Source of the DNA: Antennarius striatus
Lineage: Eukaryota; Chordata; Actinopteri; Lophiiformes; Antennariidae
DNA length: 64,000 bases
Direction of reading: 5' to 3'
NCBI RefSeq assembly: GCF_040054535.1
Contig: NC_090796.1
Coordinates: 12,008,001-12,072,000 of the forward strand
Shown: positions 35,601 to 56,200 of the stretch, in pieces
How positions within the stretch are numbered: position 1 is the first letter of the stretch
How the letters are laid out: the number at the start of each line of letters is the position of its first letter
The notes under the pieces: generated by a model
Databases searched by the model: none
Told to the model about the DNA's origin: nothing
Seen by the model: only the letters and a program-made list of their open reading frames with translations
Program-made: the position numbers and the translations under genes

Positions 35601-36588
35601 ACCAGCTACAGTTTGTTCCATTTGAAATTAATGTTGTCAGGAAAAATGAACAGTTAACAGTCATCAATTTGAGAAAGTTTCATGCAAATCAATAAAATTT
35701 TTTGTCAAAGAGCTGCCATCAGGGTTCTTGTTTTGTCAAGCCCTTCATCTACATGTGGTAAAAAAAATCTTGTTTTTTCTGTCTGGGTAAAATGCCCACT
35801 GTTCCACACAGTTTCATGATAATCCTTCAAAACAGTTTTTGGGCAAAAATGGCCCCAAAGGCCTTATCTTACAATGTTCAACTCGTGCCATTTTGTGGCT
35901 GCATGCCCTGGTTTGAATTTCAGACGATTTGAAGCGACTGGCTTCTCATACTGACAGCTGATGATCTCATGGAAAATCTTCTGAACAACACACTTAAAAA
36001 CTGGAGAATGATTTATAATGAAATGCAGCCCCTGAGTTTTTTTGGTTAGTGTGTGAAGATTGGGTTCGGCAATGAACTTGTCGGGGTATGATCCAACGGA
36101 CGGTTTTTATGTCCATTACATTTTTTTTACAATTATGCTTGTACTTAACCAAAAGCAGCCATGACATCCTGTCATGTCCAGCAACAGAATGTCTTTCATG
36201 TTGACTCTTTGGGGGGGGGGGTTCGGCTGTGCAGATATGAAGCCTTCAGGCATATTTAACCTCTGGAACCCTGCAGCTTTTAGCTGTATTATTATTCAAC
36301 AAAGCCCCCCTTGACCCGTTCTTTCTTCTCTAAAATTACAGCAGAAGAAAGGCCTCTGGAGTGGAACAGAAAACCATTCAGACATCTGGCTTTGCAACTG
36401 TAGGACATGACTGGCACGGATATTTTCATCTTGTTAAGAAACTGAGAAAAAAAAAAAAAAACCCCAAAAAGTCCACCTTAATCTCCTCAGGCTGATAATG
36501 GTGCAGCAAATCCAAAAAGTCATGGCTAAAATAAAAAGATTTATCAGGAGTTAAGTTGCCTCCAAAAAAGGGGAAAGAGCTGTGCTTT
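35601..36588. other. Non-coding AT-rich stretch
   Basis: I see no gene or recognised mobile element. Short homopolymers occur near 36211 (G run) and 36448 (A run). Confidence 0.5.
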
Positions 36589-36858
36589 TGGGGGGCGACA
36601 GTAGCTCAGTCCACCAAGTGTTGGACAAGTAACCAGAAGTTGCCGTTTCAAGACCCAGGTGGGCCAAAAATATTGTAATGTGAACTGGGAGGTGCTAGTT
36701 CACCTCCTGAGCACTGCCAGGGTGCCCTTGAGCAAGGCACTGTCTTTTTACACGCCGCTATTAGTGTGCCTCACATGAGAGCTGCCCCCCCACTCTACCT
36801 CCCATGATCAGCATGCCTACAGGCCCCATGCGTGTGTTTGTGTGTATGGACCTGTAGT
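36589..36858 (+). mobile_element. tRNA-derived SINE (TAGCTCAG head, GTGCCCTTGAGCAAGGCAC body)
   Basis: The head has an A box (TAGCTCAGTCC, 36602-36612) and a near-consensus B box (GTTTCAAGACC, 36645-36655). The body contains CACCTCCTGAGCACTGCC and GTGCCCTTGAGCAAGGCAC, then a GTGTGTTTGTGTGTATGG 3' end. This arrangement belongs to a SINE that is abundant in many teleost genomes. Confidence 0.8.
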
Positions 36859-38585
<1,727 letters not shown>

Positions 38586-39329
38586 GGCCCCTCCTGTAGC
38601 ATGGATATCTTGTTAAACTCACAAGAACATGAGATTACTGGACATTATGAAATTATTGAATAAAACGCTTAGTGTGAGAGATGACTCGTCGCCCTCCATC
38701 CCTGAGCCTTCACATCCTGGCTGGACACACCAGCATCGACAGAGATACAACCAATCTCTTTTGAATTGAAGTAATCAATGTACCATGCTTTCATAACTCC
38801 AGTGATGCGGACAAACACCTCTCTGTTTCTGTGTGTCGACTCATGTTTAATGTGAGGAAGATGAAATTTATTTTGTTGAAGTGATGTTTTCTGGCAAAAC
38901 CCCATGAATTTGCTTTAAATTTTATGCATCTCCACAAGAAAATCATTGAAATATGCAAGCTGTCAATCATTGAACAAAATGGTATGTAATATGACAGAAT
39001 ATACAGTATAATAGAGTCCACCAAACAGAAACAAACCGTTTTCTGTAGATAAGGTATCATACATGAGTGAAATGAAGAAACCATAGAGGACAGAGGTCAC
39101 AGACAAAATTTAATGCTGATTTAACGATTTAATGTTGTTTACAAATGATTGTTTGTTTCTCACCCAGAATTCAGTAGTTCCACATTTTCTGTGTCATAAG
39201 AAAAAAGTAATTGGTTCCGTGGGTTGAGCACTGAGAAAGAGCAGAAGGTACTCCAAGATGATGTGTGTACTTTCAGTTGTTCCCCTCTCTTTCCTTCTTT
39301 TCCTACCTGTCTTGATATCTTTTCCATAA

Positions 39330-39721
39330 AGGTGTAAAATGTCTCCAAACAAACAAACAAACAAACAAACAAAATATATTATGGCTTCCTTTTGTTTTAA
39401 TAACGTGGCGATTGTAGATGCATTACAGCCATATTCTTTGGCGAGATCAACCAAACACATCCCTTTTTCATGCTTTTCTCTTATCTCTTGCTTTGTTTGT
39501 ATGGACAAAAAAACTCTTCTTCTTTTTTACTTTTCCTCTTTTTTCCATCACTTTCTTGGGGTCCAAAGTGAATACTCTAAAAGTTAAGATATTTACGTAA
39601 AACTATCAGAATATGTCATGGGATTAGGGCTCTTAACAAGAGACAATATTTTCCTGCTGAGGCATTTCATAACTTGAAAATTTCGTATGAAGAGACGTTC
39701 GTAAGTAGAGGTACCACTGTA
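39330..39721 (-). mobile_element. Tigger/pogo-type DNA transposon remnant
   Basis: Read on the minus strand, the terminal sequence starts CAGTGGTACCTCTACTTACG at 39719, flanked by TA. This fits pogo/Tigger inverted repeats and TA target use. About 200 nt further in, the frame ending near 39375 encodes SIQTKQEIREKHEKG and DLAKEYGCNASTIATLLKQK. This is the N-terminal CENP-B/psq-type helix-turn-helix of Tigger transposases, preceded by a basic stretch. A CAAA microsatellite (39346-39374) interrupts it, and no catalytic DDE core is visible. The far end is not identified. Confidence 0.7.
39346..39374. repeat. (CAAA)n microsatellite
   Basis: About seven CAAA units, lying inside the Tigger remnant's coding sequence. 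Confidence 0.9.
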
Positions 39722-42700
39722 TATATAATATATGTATTATAATATATAATATATAAAAAATGTAAAATAAACAACTGTTTTTATTATTAATGGGTTTGAC
39801 ATAATTCGAGTTTTGGACAGTAACTCTTATTTGGGATGACTAGGTAACAAATCATTTAGAAAAAGAAAACTTGTAAATCAGAGATATTCTGGCTTTTAGT
39901 CCATTACATGAGTCAAGCTCATATTTTTTCCCATTATACAACTTGATAAGGTTTTACGTGTGCAGGTAAAATCTCACATCTTATGAACAAGTAAACAGTT
40001 TTTAATTTGGACTTTTTGTTGAAAGTTCAACAGTAAAATAACCCTGTTGACATCTCTGACATCATTGGCTATCTTTCTAAAGCTTCTGCAGGGCTGCAGG
40101 ATTCGTGATATAACTGTTAGTGTTATTCCTCATGATTACCAAATTATTTTTCATTTTTGGAGTGCTCCTAAGAGACAATATAACTTTTAAAAAACCTTAA
40201 ATCGTGACTAGTCTGTGGTTCTTAAACTATTTCCTTGCTGAATTGCTGAATTTTTTGGTTAGTACAGTATCTTGTCAGACTTGTGCTGGTCTGCTTGTCT
40301 GGTCCAAAATGGGTGTAGGTGGCCCATTTGTGCTTCTGTGATATGCCAAACTTTTACCCCACCCACACCAAAGGCCACATCCTTTTATCTGAGCACTTGG
40401 CACCGACATGTTCAGCTGTTATTAACCATCCTGTGGCAAACTCACTCCTGGCATAGCTCACTGCAAATGCCCTAAACAGAGAGGAGGGCGGACTCAACTC
40501 ATTCCACACTTACCTTTTGTTATTCCCTCTTTCTCTTTCTATCATCAGTCATTTGCGCATGCATTGTAAAACGTAGCCACTGTGTATCTGGATGCTGCCG
40601 CTGTTTGAAAGTGCAGTGGGGCCAACATGAACTCTGGGTTAACATGCATTCTCATTGCAGTGTAAACCCAGGTGAGTTGGTTCAACTAAATCATTTTAAT
40701 CATTTTAAGGAAACAAATTCCATTAAATCGTTAGAAGTAACTCGAGTGCTTATTGCTGAAGTTACTTGTGGCCGGTGTGATATTGATGGTCAAAACTGTC
40801 ACTTTCACAATTTTTTTTGCATGACCAATAGATCCAACCAAAATATAATAAAGAATAATGTAGGATGCTATACAGATTATTTCCACTTTTTAAAAATGTA
40901 TCATCAGTTAGATTAATTATAAAAATGTGACATAAAACAGCACTTAAAAGCTGAAGTACAGTAACCAATCAATTCTGCTTGTAGTTTGAGTTGAAGTTCT
41001 TGCAGACTGAATGATTTGCAGCATCCACTCAAATATATTATACTGCATAACTAGTAAACAGTCTCTTTCAGTGCTGACCTTCAAGCAAACAATCATCAGC
41101 TGTCACAGTCACTGCTTCTAGGTTTAAAAGTTCAGGGCTAATGTTGTAGGAGCTGAGGATTAACTTCTCTGCAGAACTTTTCATCACAATGCTGCTGTGG
41201 CTTGTGTCAAAGCAGAAACTCTATCCGGTAACCTACAAGGCATCTCTATGTTGAAAGTAACAATGTAGAGGTCACGCTGCAGCTCTGAGGACTGCGTCAA
41301 TGCGTGAAGTGGGTCGATGGCCCGGTTAAAACTCTTCAGCGACAAACTTGAAAGCTTGTCTCGTGCCAGTGGCCCCTTCACGGGTGTCCTATATGGGCTG
41401 CTTCCTGTTATAGATGTATGACGGCATGAGGCACGGGGCCAATATTTGTTTCTCAACTTTAGTTCCATTTTACATAAAATGTGATCATAATTATGGAAAA
41501 AAAACAGTGAAAATAGGAAGGTATATCGATCTGTGGCTGACAAAAATCAAAAGAATGGATAAAAAACATGTGGAAAAACTTGATCCCGATTTTAAATATC
41601 CAATATTTAAAACAATAATGTTTTATTCTGGTTGGTAGTATTGTTTTCCACAAATGTGTAAATGAGACTTTTCATAGCTGTGTTATATTGGGAAAAGAAT
41701 AAATATTCTTTATTAATTCATTCATTAATTACTCTCATCTTAGAAAGCTGGAAATGATTCTCAGCTCATTGTTTAGTAAGCCTGTATCTAAGGATATTTG
41801 CACTAATAATGAATATACCAATGATCAGTCCTTTAAAATACAAAACAAACAACAGAAGATACTTTTTGATTAACCAAAACCCAAAGACTCTTCCTTTATT
41901 ACCATAAATGACAAATAAAAACAAGTATTTCACATTTAAGAGGCTGGAACCAGGAAATGTTTGACATCTCTGTCTTGTGAAGTCCTTGAATTTAATCGAT
42001 CGAAGGTCACTATTCTTAATTGTTGGAGGTCATCAATCTCGGGGCATCAGTTTCAGTCACAAATGTATGCTTACATCCACTGTGTCTTTTGGATTTGGAA
42101 AACTCATTGGCTTCCTTTCCTTTTACATAAAGGTCTGACATTTATGTTTCTTTTTGTAAGCTTTTGTTGACTATGATAAAGAATGATAGTATGACTTAAC
42201 AGAAAGCAAAACCAAATATTGTTAGGTACCACTTCTTGCACTGAAAGAAAAGCTGCAATGGACATTTAAATAAAAATAATAATAACAGAAGCATTATGTG
42301 GAAAGCAGCTGCACTAAAGAATATCCTCCAAGGTCTATGATCAAAGATGTCAGAAGGAAAAGTAGCAAAAAGCAGATCAACATGTGTAACTGGTGATGAC
42401 TACTGGGCTTCGACTGAGGCCAGGGGGACTACTAATTATTTTTCATCCTGCTTAAATAGGCCATACTGAGGGTGTCAGTAAAATAACCCTTCACTGTCCA
42501 GTTTTCACCGCCAAGTAGGAGTGAGTGAAATGAAATCAAGGTGGGTGGTAAGTGTGCTGCATCCAGTTTTCATCATAAATTTATCCATGTGGCATAATGT
42601 CCACAGCTAAACTGGAATTAATGTCGGATATCAAGAATGTTTTGAATGAATTAGGAAAAGGGGCAGAGGAGAGATGTTGGCAGCCCCACACAGAATCTCC

Positions 42701-45007
42701 CTTGTGGTTCCATTGTATCGTATGTCTCCTGCCCATCCTTCTTTCCACTCGCTCTTCCTCTGTGTAACCCAAGACCACGCAACACAATTGGTTGGTGGGT
42801 CTGGGCAAAATTGAAACATCAAAGGGAAGTTCCTGAATGGCTAAATAGAGACGGGAGATCACAAATTCATTCCCCTCCTGCCAGTCTGATTCCTCACTTT
42901 TTTCCCTCTCAAAAGTCTGAGCCGATTGTGTTGCTTGATATGAGCAGTTTTCCCATCGTAAAAGAGAAAATAGCATCGGAGTCAAATTTAAATTTATTGT
43001 AGTCTACTTGGAGCTGACCAGTTTTTATGTGGGCATTTCGGGTAGGCAAATGAGATGATTGATGGATTTCCACTTTCTTTCAGATTGAAGGCTGTAACTG
43101 CTCTAATGCAAATAACTAAATATCAGACCAAGAATAATAGAAGTTGTTCTCTTTAAGTGTAACAAGTGTCTCTGTGTGGGAAATGACCAGAGATTCATAA
43201 AGTCGATATGAAATGATTGTGGTTAAAGGATAACAATCGATTCTTGTCCAAATGATGTTTTTGCAGATACTTAATAAAGGCGAAATAAACACCCATTGAA
43301 AAGTCACAAAAAACCCCGCCAAAGTTCCAGCATTCTTATAAAATTGTTTGCGTCATTAAAAGGAAAATAATGAGCAGAAACTCATACTGGCACATTTTCC
43401 CAATCACAGTGAGTCGCCACTACGTCTTACAGTTTCCATATTTAGCGCTTAAAGATTAGCCAAATAATTAATTGATTTATTAAGCTGACAAAGATTAGCT
43501 GTCTTTCACAAGTGAGGAATTTCCTCTCTTTTACTGTTTTATACATAATTTTAAATAAACATTTTTGTATTTTGCACCGCTGAGAAAACAACACAAGTCA
43601 TAATCGCGGGTTCTAATTTAAAAAAAAATAAAAATCAAAAACCCTGAGTGGTATTGTGGTGAAGTCTGCCGCCACATCACTTTACGTGTTTCATGCATTT
43701 TGTCAAAGTTAGTCATATTTAGTTTGAACAGCAGTGTATTATATTACAGGAAGACAAAATCCCAGCATCTTTTGTGTGAAAGTCAAGTTCAGACACAGAC
43801 TACAAAAAAAAGGTGAATAAAAATGTGTTGAAAATAAATTTAAGATTACAGATACGATGTTTTTTTGATTCCTTACATTGTTTTACCAGAAGAAGAAACT
43901 GGTGAAAGAAAACATTCTGCCTGACGATGATCCATTGCAGTAAGGAAAAACCATAAACACCACAATAACAACTGCAACAGACTGAGAGGAAAAACATTGA
44001 GTCCGGCTGAAGTATCTTAGCCCATCTTCTTGACAACAAGAGAGCTCATAGGCAGATTAATGCTGGAGCCCAGAAGGGCCATTCTGTCAAGGCCATGTTA
44101 CGGTGGCGTAGGCCTTGCTACTGCAAAATGGAAAGTTTTGTTCTGCAGATGCAACAGACAGTGGAATCGGAAGTGTTGCAATCGGCTACTCAATGTGATT
44201 CATGACAAAATCAATCTTTCTGGTATTTTTCAAATCTGTTTAAAATTGGCCCTGATACCGTTTTTGCCCCCGTGTGATCCTCCACGATTCACTGACACAG
44301 CAGTGATTCAACGTCCTTTATTTAGAGCCTGGATACAGCATACGGTTTAAGCTTGTGGTCATAATCACTTCTGAGTGATTGACATGACATTTACCACCCA
44401 CTGACAAATATGACCTTACCCAAATAATCACCAGTGGCAGAGTGAGAGATGGAAAAAATGTGATCCCTGCTGATTCACTTTTAGTGTTACACTTATTTCA
44501 GCTGTGGAAAAAAAAAACTGTATGAGATGCAAATACTTCATTATTCCCGGCAGAGGTTTTCAACGGGGCTCCAGTCCTTTTAATAGGTGAAGTGAGAGAC
44601 CCCCCCCCAAACCCTAACCCAAGCAACAACAGGGTAACCTAATCTTGGGTATCCACGGCACGTGCTGTTTACTCATAGCTCAAGACGGGAAACTATATTT
44701 GAATACAACCTTCGACAGGAAGGTGAAATTTAATATTTCCCGGTCACAATTGGGGACAGCTGCCATTCACAAAACATACACACACAAATATGATCAAACG
44801 TTACGGGGATGCCATGCAGTCTGGGAGTTAAAGTGTGTATGACTCCATAAAGATGTGTAAATGGTGTCTAGGAAGCTGGGCAGAAACACAGATATTTGGC
44901 ACCTCTGTTGTAACAAGCGGGAATTTAATTTGTCCAAACTGACATTGAGCAAGAGACTAGTTGCTAAAGATTTACCGCAACTTCTCTGAAGGAAAAATAC
45001 TCTAGCA
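39722..45007. other. Non-coding stretch
   Basis: This is AT-rich, with a palindromic TATA-rich run at about 39721-39755 next to the Tigger end. Several open frames of 60-134 codons exist on both strands, but none shows a family motif. I do not call a gene here. Confidence 0.5.
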
Positions 45008-45491
45008 CCCATGTGTCAAACTCTAGGCCCGGGGGCCGAATGTTGCCCGCCAAATCATTTTATGTGGCCTGCTTGAGCATAAAAGGTCAGAGTGTCTAAA
45101 AATAAATGTCAAAAGCGTGCTTTGACCAAAAGTACATTTCCCACAATGGATTAATTAAGCCCATTTTATCTCTGACAAAAACGTTTTGAACAAAGTTAAT
45201 GTTCTAACTTGTGTTTGATGCTATTTTTCTTGATTCGCTTGGATAGTTTGGATCTTTGATTGATGGAGTTTTGTGGGTTTTATAACCTGACAAATATAAC
45301 AGAGCAACAAGCAAACATTTTTTTTCTGTGCAACTGCAATGTTTGTAACTTGAATAAGTAATAAATTCAGTTATTTAACATTAAGGAGTAGTTAGATTTA
45401 TTTCAGATTACACTGATAAGTTACATCTGACTCTTTGAGGACAGCCATTATACTGATGTGGTCCTCGGTGAAAATGAGTTTGACACCCCTG
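45008..45491. mobile_element. Short non-autonomous hAT element (MITE-like, 484 bp)
   Basis: The left end is CCCATGTGTCAAACTC, and the right end (reverse complement) is CAGGGGTGTCAAACTC. Both carry the TGTCAAACTC core of Charlie-like hAT ends. Just inside is GGCCCGGGGGCC on the left and GTGGTCCTCGG on the right. Flanking 8-mers are CTCTAGCA and CCCCAGGA, matching at 5 of 8 positions, consistent with an eroded 8-bp target duplication. No transposase is encoded. Confidence 0.75.
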
Positions 45492-49440
<3,949 letters not shown>

Positions 49441-49620
49441 ACAGGTGTCATGACCCGGAGTACCCCCCACCTCTCGACCATACGTCCACTGGGATAGGCT
49501 CCAGCAACTCCCTTAACCTGCAAAGGTGGAAGAACCTGTTAAGATCTTGAATGAATGAATGAATGAATGAATGAATGAATGAATGAATGAATGAATGAAT
49601 GAATGAATGAATGAATGAAT
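49441..49620 (+). mobile_element. V-SINE 3' fragment with (GAAT)n tail
   Basis: This carries the 3' part of the V-SINE type (CACCTCTCGACCATACGTCC, ACTGGGATAGGCTCCAGCA). A perfect GAAT array of 18 units (49549-49620) follows as the tail. The tRNA-like head and the middle are absent. Confidence 0.8.
49549..49620. repeat. (GAAT)n array
   Basis: Eighteen perfect tandem units, the expanded tail of the adjacent SINE fragment. Confidence 0.95.
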
Positions 49621-52268
<2,648 letters not shown>

Positions 52269-52590
52269 ACAGTACGATTAGCATCCATAAAAAGGTAGGG
52301 CTTGTCAGCATTAATCACCCCTGGCCTGTTATTGTGAACTCCTTAGTGCAGGTGTACACAGACATCGAAAAGCAGGTTTTTCCCCCATCATCCTGTGTGC
52401 ACAGCTTGTGTGATGCAGGAGACAGCAAAGAATCTGATAGTCAACCGGTCCTCCATGACATGACTGTGAGGTGTTAAATGATTTTCTATTTCTGTCGTTA
52501 AACTTGAACTTCGTTGGTTTTTGGTCATGGCAGCACTACACATCCACTAGTGTATTGGGATTTTCATGATATTTGGAGGAAGAGTTAATT

Positions 52591-52958
52591 GAAGAAGAAG
52601 AAGAAGTATACTTTATTGATCGCAAGGGGAAATTACAAAGTCATTCGGTTAGTTGACAAGTATACAGGCCCCCCTGAACACAGCACACAAGGGGGCCTGT
52701 AAGCATGCAGTTAGTACAATCACATTAAACATCAGGGAGGCAGAGTGACGGGCAGCGGCTTCGGAACGCACCCCAATTTTGAGCAGCTTGTAGGGGGGAC
52801 GGCGCCTTGCTCAAGGATGCCTCGGCAGTGGCTGGGAAGTGAGCTGACACCTCCCACTGTCAGCTCACACTCCTGGTGACATCATGGCAGGAGCAGGATT
52901 CGATCCGCCGATGGCTGGGGCAATCCGTCTACGAGACATCTGCTCTACCGCTGAGCCA
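52591..52958 (-). mobile_element. tRNA-derived SINE (TGGCTCAGCGG head), minus strand
   Basis: Read on the minus strand, it begins at 52958 with a perfect A box (TGGCTCAGCGG, 52948-52958). A B box differing at one base from consensus follows (GGATCGAATCC, 52896-52906). It continues through a body with GGTGTCAGCTCAC-like sequence and ends at TTTCCCCTTGCGATCAATAAAG with a TTC-repeat tail (52591-52606). The ATAAAG plus short-repeat tail suggests mobilisation by a partner LINE with the same 3' end. Confidence 0.8.
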
Positions 52959-52975
52959 AAAAAAAAACTAAAATT

Positions 52976-53177
52976 TGGGGCAGCAGTACCTCAGTCCACT
53001 ACGTCTTGACTTGATGACTAGTGGCTAGTGTGAACTGGTAGTGAGAGGTGTCAGCTCACCTCCTGAGCACTGAGGTGCCCTTGAGCAAGACACCGACCAC
53101 AACAAGTTACACTTTGGGTGCCATGTGGCTGCCCGTTGCTCTACTGCCATCCTCTTCCAATATACTAGGAAGGCCCC

Positions 53178-53251
<74 letters not shown>
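52976..53251 (+). mobile_element. tRNA-derived SINE with (GT)n tail, plus strand
   Basis: This is related to the SINE at 36589. It has the head GGGGCAGCAGTACCTCAGTCC with a decayed A box and a shortened tRNA part lacking a clear B box, then CTCACCTCCTGAGCACTGAG and GTGCCCTTGAGCAAGACACC. It ends in a (GT)n run at 53179-53251. Confidence 0.75.
53179..53251. repeat. (TG)n microsatellite
   Basis: This is 73 bp of uninterrupted TG, at the 3' end of the preceding SINE. Confidence 0.95.
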
Positions 53252-53252
<1 letters not shown>

Positions 53253-56200
53253 CAGATTTGTACATATTAGTGTGGATTTATAAAGAGTCGAAACATACTT
53301 TGCCTATGGGGGATTAATATAGGATATAAAAATACCCCCAACAAACTATCAAAACCAATTTCCAAGAAACTGAAGCACTTATATTACAAGAGCAATCCAG
53401 CCAGTGTACAGTAATGTAACTTTGAAGATATTTTTATTCAAGGGTGTTTTTACCAAGCAAAGCAGTCTTCGATGGTTTCATTGTTGTCGTCAGAATAAGC
53501 CTCTGATTGAAGAGGACCTATTCCATCGGTTCAAGACCTTTGGTCATTAAAGACTAATGATTCTCTAGTAAAGAAAGAGCAAGCAGTAATCTGATTTAAA
53601 ATAGTACACGTACACAGTTTGAGGAAAAGGGAATGCAAAGACTATTTTTAGCTCAAATAAATGTTCGGTTTTGTAAAATAGTTTTTAAGAAGTTATTTTG
53701 AAGGCTCGTTATTAAACACTTAAAAAGAACTATAAAAAAAAAAACAACAGACCTGGAATGAACCTTAAGACAAAAGTAAAATTGCAAAACTATTAACATC
53801 TTCATATTCAAACACCATCAGTAGGAATATGTTGATTTTCAGGTGTTATAGTGGACATAATCTCATCTGGCAGTGGAACAATGCTGCCATAGCAGCAACC
53901 CTTTTTGTCCAGTTTGTCATAAAGCAGTCATATCACCTCTTTGCCTGTATTATATTTTGTTTTAAGATTAATAATCATTCTGCCTATTGGTTCAAACTCT
54001 ACTTGGCATTAACTAATCACAAGTTTGTTAAATCACAAACCACTCAGGTACTTTTGGCAGCCAAATTATTTTATCCCTTTATTCCCATCTACTTGAATCC
54101 TGTCTGTTTCTCCTCCAGTTTTGTTCTCAGGGGAGTGTGGAAGCAGAGCTGACGTGGTCGGTTGTTAGCGTCCTCCCACTGAAGGCTCTGTGCCCATGGC
54201 AACAAGATGGCACAGTGGGGGGATGAAGAGATTGCATGATGTTCACCGCCTGCTACTGGGATCTGAAGCTACTTTGTAAGGGCATCAAAAGCTGTGCTAC
54301 ATGTTACACATTAGATTCATGTCTGAACATTTAAGCAGTATGACGGCCCCTAGGATGACAGGAAGACAGTTTATACAAAAAGACATATTTTCTCCTTCAA
54401 TGGTTGATGTTTATAGAGAGATGCTAATTTTATGTGGCAAGATTTCAAAATGTCTACCTCTGAAACTTCTGATGTCACATTGGAAGTGTATAGAACTGCT
54501 TTTGCTTTTTCAATTGCAACAACAACACGCACACTGATAAGTATTGGTGTGTCTTGGTTGTGACAGGGTAACTGCTAACAAAATAGTTTGCAAGGGTGAG
54601 GGGCTTGCTACCTGCTCGGACAGGTGCTATGATTCATGTAAGAATGTTGAAGTCAGGCACATTACTAATTTTAGGTAACGCCATTCTATCTGGTTTGCAG
54701 CACAATTGTCACACACTCATTAATCAAATCTTCTGTAAATACAACTGTACTGGGTTGAATATAGCCTTTTTAGTATTGGGGTTATCTGATGCTTTATAGC
54801 ATAATTTCAATCCTTTTACTGTAGAGACAGAGATTGTCCTAATGGTGTGAGTTCATGCAGAAACTGAAGTGATGTATCCTGGATATGGCTGATCTCAGAA
54901 GAGGTGAGAGAAGTCAGGTGATTGCCAGACTTCTGCCAGTTTAAGTCTCATTTTCTGAAACAATCTCGTCTTGTCCACAGCTGTTGTTTTCTCTCTTCTG
55001 TAGCCCAGTCCTCGATTGACAGAACTTACAAATGAATACCCTCCTGTTCACTCCTCCCTCACTCTGAATAGTTAATCCCTCTCTCTGTTTGTTGGTAGAT
55101 ATCTGGCACACACAGCAATGTGGCCTTATCCCGAGCTTCTGTGATGTCCATTTAATCATTGACAATGTCTTTGTATATCTTGCATCCTGTGCGATAAAAT
55201 CACCATGCTAACAAAGCCATGAGCCCTCATGACAAAATGAAAATGAATGTTGCCGAACATGGAGCTCTACTGTTACCATTTTCAATGCTAATTGTTGACT
55301 TTGTGTGCGTGCTGCTGGAAGTACACCAAATACGTCACATGTGATGTGGTGTTACAGTAAAGCTTTTTTAAAAATTATTCTGTCGTTTGTTTGTTTTTCA
55401 CACACAAGGTCACAACATATCTGATACAGGGCGACAGGCTATTTTCACTCCTATCATCAAGCCAATATATCCATTATTTATTTGAATGATCTGTTAGATC
55501 ATTAAATTGAAATACAACATCAGTCCAAGACAGTAAAAGGTTAAAAAATAAAAGAGATTAAACTATGATGTAAAACAGAAATGGTCTTGTATGAGAAACT
55601 CTAAAGATGACTTTCTTTCATTTCACTGAAGAATCAAAAGACTTCAAAAGCTGCCACAAATACAGTATCTGCAAATGATACTTCCGATTAAATGCAGCAG
55701 AATTATGACATACAGTAGTTTGCCTGTAATTGTTAAAATATTTCAATTTATGATGTTTTCATCACCACAGGAATCATGAATGATCCTGTTTGAAAGTGTA
55801 GCTCTAGTGAAAATCCCTAGACTATTATCATGTGTCCTTGTACAGTTAAAAAAGACAACTTTGAGCTTTCTTTAGGACTCCCATCATACAATAAGATGGA
55901 GATACCAGAGCTAATGATGCTTTTGTTCCAGCAGATGAACAAAGTCATAAAAGGAAGAGTGCAGTGATCCCAGGAGAACTAGGTGAGCTGAAAGTATAAC
56001 CCATGTACTGATGTAAATATTTTTACTTTGCCAAAGGATCTGGGTAACTGTGATGTAACTGTGATGTTAACCAGATGTCACTTGTGTTCATATCAAAACC
56101 TCTAAAACAATCAGGCTGCCCTTCAAAACCAGATGAGGAAGAATAACCAGCTTGAATAAAAAGACAACACATTCATCAAGGACATCAGGGTAATCCCTAC

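Noticed and set aside
39346..39374. Short tandem array considered as a CRISPR-like repeat
   Set aside because: Uniform CAAA units without spacers, in a eukaryotic transposon remnant.
42581..42985. Minus-strand 134-codon open frame
   Set aside because: No motif or supporting gene structure was found; within the range expected by chance.
44645..44842. Plus-strand 65-codon frame that reads plausibly (DGKLYLNTTFDRKVKFN)
   Set aside because: Short, no family recognised, the next segments are broken by stops, and no splice structure could be built.
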